The position numbers and the translations under genes were made by a program. Source: Canna indica (taxonomy: Eukaryota; Streptophyta; Magnoliopsida; Zingiberales; Cannaceae). From it: a DNA stretch of 64,000 nucleotides. The stretch is from contig CP136895.1 of assembly GCA_034359265.1 (NCBI GenBank), forward strand, positions 45,960,001 to 46,024,000. Reading direction: 5' to 3'. The notes beneath the pieces were generated by a model. It saw only the letters and a list, made by a program, of their open reading frames with translations. It was not told the origin of the DNA and ran no database searches. This document shows, in pieces, positions 52,296 to 62,736 of the stretch (position 1 is its first letter; every line of letters begins with the position of its first letter).

Positions 52296-55200
52296 GATGA
52301 AGTTGATTGATTAAAGTTGCTTGAGGATTCATAGATTGTACCATTTCAAAGTTGCAACTTCAAGTCATCATGATGACTATGGTAAAGTTAGCATCAAATA
52401 CTTTGGTATCATCTCCTATACCTCTTGTTTAAATTAGAGTTGGAGTTTGATATATGCTTAATATTAGTAGATTTCCCCGCTCTTAATATATTTCAAATGA
52501 TTTTTGATTTTTGATCTTCGGTCTCTTCGGAGACCTATGTGGCCTGTAATGGGCCTAAGCGACCTTGCGATTTTAAATCGTAGGCTAATTGTGGCTTTCG
52601 GTTTTCAACCAATAGGAAGGGTTGGAGATCTATTTTTCAAACATTTTATATTTTGAGATCTCTTAATTCATTTCGGATTCACGATAATTTATTTTGAAAC
52701 GAATTTCAAACTATTTAGCAAAGTGGACTTTGAAAATGATACTTGAATCTCTTTGCTATTTGGTTTGGTTAGCTTGCTAAGTAGCTATATTTTCTCTAAA
52801 AATATTAGTGTAGCTTACTTGCAACTTATAAGTATTTTAGGAAGGCTAATTAGGAAGAAAAAGATTAGTTTGGCAAATTATTATGAATAAGGTATAACTT
52901 TGATAAATTCAAAATCTTATGGTTATACCTCAATGCTTAAGCTTAAAAAAAATGTCTCAATACTCATGATTAGAATTGCATGTTAAATCCTTGAATTTTC
53001 ATGAGTAGGTAGAATCTTAGCACTTAGGCAAATTTCATTAAATGAAACTTGCTCTAGGTTAATATTTACTATTAGAGACATTCCTTTAAGTCCAAACTAG
53101 TTAAACATGTTTAGGGACCTTATTCTTCAAATGCTTCACATCTTAAGATCCCTTAGATTCATTTTGATATCATGATAACCTCCTTAAAATGAATCTTTAC
53201 TATCTAGCATAGGTTTAATTTTTTAAATGAAACTTTGCATTGAACCTTTGCTATTTAGTAAGTTAGCTTGCTAGTTGGCATATTATTATTTCATTATGAT
53301 ACTAATGAAGCCATCTTGCAAGTTAAGAAAGTGATAAAAATTTGGAAGACAATGCTATCTACAAGAAAATTGAAAAGTAAATGACAAGTTTGGCAAAATT
53401 TCTAAAGACTAAGGTATGGATTTAGTTTTGCAAAAATCTTTGTAAAATGATTGAATAGTCATGTTTAATGATGTCTCTATACTCATGATTGATGTTGCAT
53501 GACAAATCTTTGAATTTTCATGAGTAGGCAATTTCATAATAACTAGGCAATTTTCATTGAATGAAATTGGACTAGTTTGAAATTTCTTATTAGAGACCTC
53601 ATTTTGAGTAAACACCAAATGAACATGTTTAGATACACATATCACATGAGTCTAGATTGTTAAACTTGAAAATTCATGTCTAGATGAACAAATGTGATAA
53701 CTAGATCATATTAGAGGACTTAAGCTTGAAAAGTTTGGCCCAAGTCAATAAATCGACTTGGTCACTTCATTTTAAGTCCAAAACTCATAAACATGTTTAG
53801 GAATAGGTATGACATGTTTCCATGCACTTAGAATGAGAAATTCATATGGATATGGATAAAATGACATAGAGGTCAATTCATGCTGACCTCTTTTGAACCA
53901 AGTTGACCCAAGTCAACCAATTGACTTAGAGGTCTCATTTTCAATCCATATTTGTGGAACATGTTTAGATTTACTCATGTTAGATATCCATAGTTTTAAG
54001 TTTGAAAAATCATGAGTAAATGTTAACATTGAAACTTAGCAAGTTTCATGATAACTAGCTTAGTTTTGAATGAAACCATGCTAAGTTAATATCTTGACTT
54101 AAGGATACCATTTTCATTTCAAACTTGACATACACTCTTTCCATGACCATTATGTGGTGTCATAAAAGTTTGAATGAAAACTGAGCACTCTTTGAAAATA
54201 ACTGAAATTTACGGAATTGCCATTTGGATAATATTTGGTATCAGTTATTTCTAGAGAAATATAGAAAAATTATTTTTAGATGATTCTTGAAGCTATTCAT
54301 TCACTGAAAAATCTAGTTTAATCAATAAAAATTTTGCCTATAGTTGGTATCAAGAAAAATCTAAAATGTTGCGTAAAAATTTCAAAAAGTTTCATCAGAA
54401 ATTTGATTTAAAATGGAATTTTGAAGTTGGATTTCAAAAACACAAAGTATCACTTATTTGAAATATCAATCTTTCAGTTACTATGATCTTTCTTCAAAAA
54501 CTTCAAATGAAAACTCATGTATACCATTTGGATTTCATTTGTAATATCATTCACGCAATTTCTTGAGTAAAATCATTCCTAGAAATGATTTTGATATCTT
54601 GGATGATAGCTAGAAATATCCATTTGTTTATTAAAATCAATATAGGATGAAAAATGAACTTAGAAAATTCATGTTGAGTTCAAATTTGATACATGCATTT
54701 CAAATGACCATTCAATAATTGGTATCAAAATTTTTCATCTAACAATTGGTATTTCAAATCTCGAAGTATAGGTTAACCTAAGTCAACAAAGTGACTTACA
54801 AATTTCATTTTAAGCCCTAACTTTGATTCATAGACTTACATTCTCTCATGTTTGATGTCTAGATGCCTAAGTTTAAGAAAACATGAGTAGATAGCAAAAT
54901 TTGATACTTAGCATTTTCATGATTTCATGCTTATTTTAAATGAAAATGTGCTAAGTTTATATTTGAATCAAATGACATTAGTTTTCACTTCAAACTTGAT
55001 ATACATGATTTAAATGACCATATCTTGATATTATGAAAGTTTGAATGAAATCTAAAAATATCATGAATAAGATATGAGAACATACATGATTTAATTTTGA
55101 ATTCAAATACTTAGTTTTGAACATATCATGTATAAATTAAGTTTCATATTAAATATTTTGTTTTTCCATCCCTTTGGTTGAGATTTTCATGTTTCATGAA

Positions 55201-55461
55201 AAATAAACTTTAGAGTCTCAACTTCAAAAAAAATATTTGTTCTTCATCCCTTTGACTAGATTGGCCTTTCTTGCCCTTTTTGATTGATGTCAAAAGGGGG
55301 AGAAAATTATAGGTAAATGGGAGGAAAATATAGGAGATCCATGCATATAGATAGGGGGAGTTTATTTTCATTGATATGCATGTTGATAGGGGGAGAAATC
55401 CCATAGTTGATATCCTATATGCTTTAATGAATATATTTTCTTAAGGATGTTTGTCATCATC
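52296..55461 (+). other. Non-coding internal region in place of pol, copy 2
   Basis: About 3.2 kb without pol similarity. It opens with sequence conserved with copy 1 (GTTGCAACTTC..., structured segment 52520-52630), then a long run of diverged repeats. Recurrent phrases are CTCATGATT(G/A)ATGTTGCATG, ATTTTCATGAGTAGG, CAAGTCAATaaaTTGACTTgG, TCATTTTAAGTCCAAA and AAACATGTTTAG, spaced roughly 100-250 bp. It ends with polypurine-like tracts at 55294, 55350 and 55388. Short open frames are chance. Confidence 0.85.
52520..52630 (+). ncRNA. Candidate structured RNA element after gag, copy 2
   Basis: Counterpart of 44523-44634. Closing stem GGTCTCT/GGAGATC (52520-52526, 52624-52630; two wobble pairs), GGCC/GGCC (52541-52555), CCT-GCGATT/AATCGT-AGG (52563-52584, loop TTA), CTTTC-GGTT/AACC-GGAAG (52595-52619). 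The second stem changes G-C to A-U relative to copy 1, the third A-U and G-C to G.U. GGTCTC-TTCG-GAGACC at 52520 could also form a stable cUUCGg hairpin as an alternative. Confidence 0.5.
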
Positions 55462-55475
55462 AAAAAGGGGGAGAT
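55462..55475 (+). other. Polypurine tract, copy 2
   Basis: AAAAAGGGGGAGAT directly before TGTTGGC of the 3' LTR; identical to copy 1. Confidence 0.92.
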
Positions 55476-55817
55476 TGTTGGCTTTAGGTTTTCAACCTTG
55501 GTCTTAATCTCTTCATTTCAGTTTTGATGATAACAAACATGGAACTAATATTTCGTCGAGAAATCTTCCAGGTTCCATATCGATTAGCGTAAGATGTCCT
55601 CGATCAGAAAAAATGGAAGAAATCGGAAAATTGGAAGGACATTAATCGTCGCGTTCGGGTTCGTCGCGAAAATTCTCGAAGATCGACGTGTGCACCAAAG
55701 TCGCATTGGACGAGTCCAAAGATCAAATGGAAAGCTCTTTAAGACAATGTTCGTTGAAAGCCGGAACTCAGAAATGAAGCACGAAAGAAAAAGGCTGAAG
55801 AAATCAATATCAGCCTA

Positions 55818-56150
55818 TGTTCGGTCGACCGGTCGGTCGACCGAATAGGGTAAGAAATTTGCAGTAGCCAATTCAGTCGACCGGTCATTCGACCAAACAC
55901 TGCCAAAATCTGGCAGTGGCTACTTCGGTCGATCGATCGGTTGACCGACAAAGGCCAGAAATGGGCAGTAGCCCTAGCGGTCGATCGATCGGTCAACCGG
56001 ATTGATGATCGCAGAGTCGCGCATCCCTGGCTTCCTTGCGTCGGTCGACCGAATGTGGGATCGCCAGTTTGCGTCTGGGTGGTTGATCGCACACAGAGAG
56101 GAGGGCAGCGGTCGTTCGAGCTGTTGATCAGTCGATCGACCGACCAATCA
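55818..56150 (+). repeat. Palindromic GGTCGACC array in LTR U3
   Basis: Cores at about 55820, 55870, 55924, 55977, 56039 and 56122, each a GGTCGA(C/T)CG.TCGGTCGACCG-type near-palindrome, with spacers carrying GGCAGTAGCC variants. Equivalent arrays occur in the U3 at 16860-17010, 19318-19445, 49748-50115 and 57453-57800. They lie 60-400 bp upstream of the TATA box. A protein-binding role is inferred. Confidence 0.85.
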
Positions 56151-56607
56151 ACTGAGCGTCTACAACGAATAGTTTTCTATCCGTTGAGCTGTCGTTTCTT
56201 CGCGAGGGTATAAATATACCTCATATATCTCATTTAACCCTCTCACTTCACTCTTACAAATTTAATTGAGAATTTAGAAGTGAGTTAAGCCTTCCAACAA
56301 TCGATTGCAGTGCGCTGTGCTCTTCCATCGAGTTCTTCTTCAAGTGTCGTCTGCTCCTCCACTCTGCTTCGACTTCAGATTCATCTTCTGGCGAGTTGGA
56401 GGTTTCAAGGCTTAGAAAAGAGCACGAATTCTTGGTTTTATTTTAGGCTCTTTTCACTTGTATTTTTAATGATTATTTGAAACTATTTTTGTTTGATTTG
56501 TGCGTGTGGAAGACCAAGGCTGTTAAGTCTTGTTGTGGAAGTGGTATCCTCGGTGTAGAAGGAGTAAAGCCACTTGTGTAATTAAATGTAGTTTGCTAGG
56601 ATTAAGT

Positions 56608-58140
56608 TGAAGGCGAAATGGCGACACTAGAGGGGGGGTGAATAGTGTGTTTACTATATTATTCTCCTAAGTTACAATTTTAATCGTTTTCTTAAAACGT
56701 TATGCAATTCACGATTCAATGATTTTATGCAAAAGTAATAAATGATTAAGCAATTAATGCACAACAAAATGAAACAATGCAAACACAAGATTTATAGTGG
56801 TTCGGCCCCAATGCCTACTCCACTACCTAAGCACCCCGCTTAGGATTTTCAAACTAAGTTTTACTATATTAATTAGTTTGCCTTACACATAGGACTTTTC
56901 ACCGGAAAGTCTCCGCTCTCCAACCGAATGCACTTCCACATCCGGAAGTATCCCGCCTTCCTACCGTGAGCACTTTCCCACCTCAACCTAAAGGACAACT
57001 AGAACTAATCCCAGTAATCACTAAGTATACAGAAGTGGCTTTACTCCTTCTACACCAAGGATACCACTTCACAAACAAGACCTAACAACCTAGTCTTACA
57101 AACTCAAATTCAAATAAAATGTTCAAATAACAAGTAAAATTATAATCAAAAGAGCTAAGAATAAAACCAATAGTAAAAGCTCCTTCGCAAGCCTTTGGCA
57201 CCTTCAACTCGTCAAGTGGTAGAACTCGATCGAAACCCGAGTTGAGCCTAGCTTGTGTGCTTGAAAAAAATTGTCGCAGAAAGAAACAGGGCGCACTACA
57301 ATTGATCGATTGGAAGGCTTGATTCTCCCTTTTGAGTGCTCAATAATCTCTGTAATAATCAAGGAAGAAGTATAAAAGAATCATATGAGGGTATATTTAT
57401 ACCCTGCTGAAGAAACGGCAGCTCAACGGATAGTTTTCTATCCGTTGCAGGATGCCGGTCGATTGGTTGGTCAACCGACCAATCGATCGGTCATTCGACC
57501 GCTTCACTTCTGTCTGTGGTCGGTCGACCGACGGGTCGACCGCCCTGACACGACTGTTCATTCCCTCAATCTGGTCGACCCATCGGTTGACCGACGCAGG
57601 GAAGGCAAGATCGCGCGCTGTGCAATTTTTTACTCCGGTCGACTGATCGGTCAATCGCTAGGACTACTGTCCAAAACCAACCTCTGTCGGTCGACCGGCT
57701 GGTCGACCGAAGTGCCCACTGCCTATTTTCGACAGTGTTTGGATGATCGACCGATCGACCAAAATGGCTAGTGCCATTTTTCTTACCCTATTTGGTCGAT
57801 CGAACATAGGCTGAGATTTGTTTTTTAGCCTATTTTCTTCCACACTTCGTTTCTGGGTTCTGGCTTTCAATGAGCATCATCTTGGAGAGCTTTCCATGTG
57901 ATCTTTGAGCTCATTCGATTCGACTTTGGTGCACTCATCGATCTTCGAGAAGTTTCTGCGACAAACCCGAGCGCGACGATCAATGTCCTTTCGATTTATC
58001 GATTTCTCCAATTTTTCTTATCGAGGACATCAAACGCTACTGATATGGAACCTGAAGATATACTCAATGAAATCATTAGTCCCATGTTTGTTATCATCAA
58101 AACTGAGATTAAGACCAAGGTTGAAAACTTAAAGCCAACA
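56608..58140 (-). mobile_element. Solo LTR (type B) nested head-to-head in an LTR of the same group
   Basis: On the plus strand it starts TGAAGGCGAAATGG and ends TTAAAGCCAACA, i.e. TGTTGGC...GCCTTCA on the minus strand, 1533 bp. The target duplication TAAGT is perfect (56603-56607, 58141-58145), and the host LTR sequence GCTAGGATTAAG/TGAGTTG is rejoined as in the uninterrupted copy at 50330. It has a complete U3 with the palindromic array, a perfect dyad box at 57424-57447, TATA on the minus strand near 57390-57400, and the R/U5 hairpin at 56826-56844. Confidence 0.95.
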
Positions 58141-58532
58141 TAAGTGAGTTGTCCCTTAGGGTTGAGGTGGAAGAGTGCTCTCGGTAAGAAGGTGGTGACT
58201 TACGGGTGTGGAAGTGCCTTAGGTCGAGAGTGCGACTCTTCGAGTCAAAGTCCTCTGTGTAAGGGAAATCGATTTAATCTAGTTAAACTAGTTTGGAAAT
58301 CCTAAGCTGGGTGCTTAGGTAGTAGAGTAGGCATTGGGGCCGAACCACTATAAATTTGTGTGTTTGTATTGATACTTTATTTGTGCTTAATTGCTTTATC
58401 TTGCTTCCGCATTTAATCGAATAGTTGCAACTTGCCTAAACAATTTGAGAAATAAATAAAATTGGATTTAGGCTAATTAATTAGATAACACACTATTCAC
58501 CCCCCCCCTCTAGTGTTGCCATTTCGCCTTCA

Positions 58533-59293
58533 AGACGGAGCTCCCTAAAAACCCTAGGATTATGGCCTTGGTTCGCCCGGTGGCTCGGGTGGAACCCTTA
58601 CAGCATTCATTATCATCCTTATTTACTTTATGCTTTTATTTATTGCCCTTATTTCAATTATTGATTGCTTAGATAAATTATAATTGAATGAAGAAACCCT
58701 CCAATAGTATTGAGTCCGAATGGCTAAAATATTAAGAATATCGGTCACGCCTTCCATCGTTATGGGGGACAAGTGTGTCTATTGTCACAATGAGTTTGTT
58801 GTGTACACACAAGGCCTTTTGTGCTAATAGACACATTGCACCTCATATGGCACATATCCCTTTTGTGTCTCTGCTACCGGCTTGAACATGACTTACCTTG
58901 TTGAGCTACACTCAGGGGTGGTTGTTTTCTCACTAGGGGATACAAATGATGGGTCCGACTCAACTAGGGCTCCTTGGTTTCTTGTTCACACACAAGGCCT
59001 TGGTTGCCTAAGAGGCAAAAACTTATAGAAGTCACATAATGATGTGATTGGTAAAGAGTTACCTACCCATGGACCTATTAGAGTTTGTCATGTTACATGC
59101 GAGACCCGAGTATGAGAAGTGGGTTTCCATTTCTCCCCTAAGGAAGTCTACCAACGAGGGCTTCCCACTTCCATACCGGAGGGTATTATGGAACCGCAAA
59201 AATTAGTGGAAGGCATGATTAATTAAAAGACCTCAATAAACATGCATGTAGAATATCTGCTCATTCACGTCTTTATTTTCTTTGTAGCATATC
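58533..59293 (+). other. Leader/LTR-like sequence before a decayed copia gag
   Basis: No reading frame. It includes repeated phrases such as GTTGTGTACACACAAGGCC and TTGTTCACACACAAGGCC. It precedes the gag ATG at 59294 and is probably the end of an LTR and the untranslated leader. A primer-binding site could not be identified. Confidence 0.5.
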
Positions 59294-60208
59294 ATGTCAC
59301 CTTTACCGGTATTAGATTGCTTTATTAATGAAAATAAATTAACTTGACCAAATTACGTTGATTGGATGCAAAATTCGAGGATCATCCTCATTTATAAGAA
59401 TCTGTCACACATTATTGATTCTCCAGGACCGTTGCCGCCCCTTGGGGAAGGGGATTACACCGAGGATGAGAGGATGGCTTATGAGAAGCTGCAAGAAATT
59501 TGAATTGAAGATAGCACCACTATTCAATGCATAATGTTGGCATTTATGTCCTATGAGTTGCAAAAGCAGCATGAACATTTGGATACCAAAGCTATCCTCG
59601 ATCACCTCAAGTTGTTGTATGGTGAGCATATGAGGATAGCTAGGTACAAGCTATCTAAACAACTCTTCCGTGCCAAAATGGAGGATAACACTCTTGTTGA
59701 GACCCATGTTCTCAAACTAATCAATTTGATTGAGGAGTTAGAGAGGTTGGGGTTCTCCATGGACAATGAACTAAGTCAGGACTTAGTACTCCAATCCCTC
59801 CCGAATTTATTTTCACAGATTGTTGATAACTTCCACATAAACAAGCAGGACGTCTCGCTTTCCAAGCTCCTTAATATGTTGAAGACTACTGAGTCCCACC
59901 TTGTGAAGGATAATGACACAGTCTTGTTAGTGGGAGATGCTTTCGAGGCAAAGTTATACTCTGTTAAGAATAAAATGAAAAATAAAACTGTGAAACCCAT
60001 GAGAAATATCAAGAAGAAAGAGAAAGTTGTTTCCAATTGCACCTGCTACCATTTTGGTAAAGATGGCCACTGGAAGCGCAACTGTAAAGAGTATTTTGTA
60101 GAGTTAAAACTGAAGATGGTTTTTGAAATCGCCGCTTCAGGTGCGTACGTTATAGAAAATACTTCATCATTAAACTCTACTTTATGGTATTTGATACTGG
60201 GTATTTGA
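59294..60208 (+). pseudogene. Ty1/copia gag (second lineage)
   Basis: ATG 59294, one frame with two stops (in 'NKLT.PNYVDW' and 'LQEI.IEDS'). Text 'YVDWMQN', 'LAFMSYELQKQHEHLD', 'YKLSKQLFRAKMEDNTLVETHVLKLINLIEELERLGF' (in parts) and 'DLVLQSLP' mark the UBN2 capsid domain. The zinc knuckle reads CYHFGKDGHWKRNC, with the second Cys replaced by Phe. It belongs to the non-SIRE copia type with gag and pol in one frame. Confidence 0.92.
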
Positions 60209-62420
60209 TATCAATCATCATCTACAAGATGTTGCAGGAGAAGAAGAAAAGTAGAAGACTACAATCTTCGGGAAGGCGATAGGCGCAAGAGTTACAGCCT
60301 TAGCCGTTGGAACCTATTGTATAAGTCTGCTATTCGGCAAAGACCGTTGAATTGTATAATTGATTTTCTCTAGTGTTAATAAAAGAATGTCATTTTTCCT
60401 TTGTTGTCCGAACAAGGTTGTGAAAAGTTCTTTAAAAGGCAATAGTTGCCGCATGAATCATTCCGATGAGTTGTATGCGACTAGACACGTCTCAATTGGT
60501 TTAATGGTTTTGAATGTTAATGATAAATATTTTAAAAACACACAAAGAGATAAAATTAACCTCACCTACTTCTAGCTTTTATGACTTTGGGCGATTATGA
60601 ATCATAGTCAGAACTTGAGAAGTGTGACTCAAGGAGATTCTGACCGAGTCTCTGTTCACCAGACCTAGTGAAAGGCTCACTGAGTTGATTAGAGTTGGCC
60701 AACATGGGTGTATGCATGCCGATAACAACTCAAGGCAAAAAAGGATACTCCTACGATATGATTAGGCACGGGTATGTCCACCTATTTTCGCACAAACCAG
60801 ATACCCGTGAATCATTTAAGGAGTATGAAGGTGAAATTAAAGAAACATATTGGAAAAGTATTATAGACCCTCAATTGGATCGAGGCAAAGAATACTTAAC
60901 CATTAGGATTCTAAATTATCTCGAAGATAATAAGATTGTCTCTATATGGACCCCTCCTGACACAATGGTGTGTCTGAAAGGAGGAATCGCACCTTATTGG
61001 ATATGATGCGATCCATAATTAGCTTCTAATCTCTTTTCAACGGATAAGCGTGCTATTGTAGCGGACATAATTTTGTCTGTCTCTGATACACCATACAAGA
61101 TGACAAGAATTCGAGTCTGAGACCTCTCGTTATTTGGGGTTGCCTAGAATATGACAAACTTGACCAGGTGCAAATTTTGAGGCATACCCTTAAAAGTGTA
61201 TTGGGTATCAAGTTCTCCCAACTGAACAAAAAGAGTTTTGTCACCACTTTTTGAGAAAAGGGGTTTGTCGAGGAAAGTGGGAGTGGAAGATATGTTGAAC
61301 TTGGTGAAGTTCAGCAACCACGAATAAAATCGCAACAACTAGTGGAAAGTTCACAAGTTAAACCAATCCATGTAATTATTGCTTCCCATCACTCTTCTAG
61401 GAGACTGCGTAGACTACCTGAGTGATATCTAGCTATAGGGTATGACCTAGACTCAGGCAATCTATGATCTGTTAATAGTCAAATGTGTTTGACACCAAGT
61501 GATGGCATTATGCAAATCCTAACTAGAGTCAAACTAAGTACGGACTTTGGTTGACCGACTCCAAAAGGATGACTCCTATAGGGTGCAGGTGGATCTTTAG
61601 GAAAGATTTGAGCAGCAGGCAAGGTGTGGACCTATAAGACCAGACTGGCAGTGAATGAGATCTAACCCAGACAATAGGTTGTCTGCAATAAGACATTCTC
61701 ACCAATTCCAACACTCAAGTCCATCAGGATATTGCTAGCCATCAGTGCGTACTATGAATACGAGATCTGACTAGTGGGTGTCTAGACTGCATTCTTTCGT
61801 TATGAAGAAGTCTATATGACATAGCTAGAGGAGTTCATATCCATGGTTGGACCGAGTAAGGTATGTGAGCTGGAGAGGTTCATTTATGGACTACAGCCAG
61901 CATCGAAGAGTTGAAATATATATCTGTTTTGATGAGATAGTCAAAAAGGTTTTGATTTTATCAAAAATGTGGATAAACCTTGTGAAGACAAGGTATTTAG
62001 TGGGAGTGTAGTCATATTGCATGACATACTTTTGGGAAAAGCGTTCTCATGCTCCAGTTATTTCCCATACTGATTCTCTGTGGTACATCTGGGAAAGGCC
62101 TCCTATATGCCTGACATTAGGATCTATGTGGATATGTCTAAAAGGATGTCTGGTTTACCCTAGCCCATGTATGTTGATATAGTGCTAAAAAAGTTTTAGC
62201 ATTGAAGGCAGTAAAAGAGGTTACTTGCCTAAGAGTCATTGCATCAGTCTTTCTAAGATGATGTCTGCTAAGATACCTAAGGAGAGACAGAAGATGAGTG
62301 AAATCTATTAGACTTCGGTAGTGGAATCCATCATGCGATGCTTTGCACTTGGCTTGATATTGCTTATACGTTAGAGGTATCTAGCAGATTTCGGGCAAAA
62401 CCCTAGAGAATAACATTACT
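60185..62420 (+). pseudogene. Ty1/copia pol, heavily decayed
   Basis: Small pieces in all three frames keep the copia order: protease 'FDTG' (about 60188); linker 'LNVNDKYF'; integrase around 60695-61006 ('GYSYDMIRHGYVHLF', 'DRGKEYL', 'NKIVSIWTPP'); integrase end 61140-61330 ('LKSVLGIKFSQLNKKSF'); RT 61560-62160 ('KTFSPIPTLKSIRILLAISAYYEYEI', 'KVCELERFIYGLQPASKS', 'LGKASYMPDIRIY', 'SKRMSGL'); and 'LDIAYTLEVSSRFRAKP' (about 62350). The YVDD motif is not intact (LHDILLG). Many stops and indels make this the most decayed pol in the window. Confidence 0.85.
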
Positions 62421-62736
62421 TATACCTTGATATTGCCCATGTTCTAAATGTTCCTAGTCGTATGATCACCAATTAGGGGATTGGTGATTCTATATTGGTG
62501 ATTCTGGATAGACTAATGCACTTGGTACATGCCCTATACGATAAGGGGTAGCAAATCTCATAATTACCTATGAACCATCATTAATGTACAAGTGCATGTG
62601 TTCATTAGGGAATGAGTTCACTGCACGGACCTGCACAAGGAACACAAAATGAAATTCTTACATGAGTGTCAATAGGAAGTTCCTCGGGTGACCCGTTGCT
62701 TTGGACCTGAGATTGTCATGGTTACCTTGTGAGTGA
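62420..62736 (+). other. RNase H end / 3' untranslated remnant of the copia
   Basis: Expected position of RNase H. Only faint similarity is left and I cannot support a domain. The sequence then merges with the repeat shared with 47716. Confidence 0.4.

Larger units (their letters stand above)
55476..58532 (+). mobile_element. 3' LTR (type B), copy 2, interrupted by an inverted solo LTR
   Basis: Begins TGTTGGCTTTAGG, ends GCCATTTCGCCTTCA; without the nested 56608-58145 it is about 1.5 kb. U3 has five to six palindromic GGTCGACC blocks at about 50-54-bp spacing (55820-56150) separated by GGCAGTAGCC-like spacers. Then comes the box CAACGAATAGTTTTCTATCC (56163), TATAAATA (56209-56216), R (GAATTCTTGGTTTTATTTTAGG) and U5 with hairpin CCTAAGC/GCTTAGG (58302-58320). 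Confidence 0.9.

Noticed and set aside
52520..52630. Idea that the post-gag structured segment is a degenerate tRNA or SINE head
   Set aside because: It has a multi-branch shape but no A-box or B-box sequence, no anticodon-like seven-base loop and no poly(A)/poly(T) terminator.
55739..56213. Overlapping open frames on both strands full of RST/DRS/VDRS
   Set aside because: They result from the CG-rich palindromic repeats, which lack stops in most frames. No domain and no codon bias.
57453..57800. CRISPR-like look: palindromic repeats of ~24 bp separated by 25-45-bp unlike spacers
   Set aside because: It lies in the U3 of a plant LTR, repeats are degenerate, spacing is irregular, and the same blocks occur in other LTRs. 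No cas genes. It is an LTR regulatory/minisatellite array.
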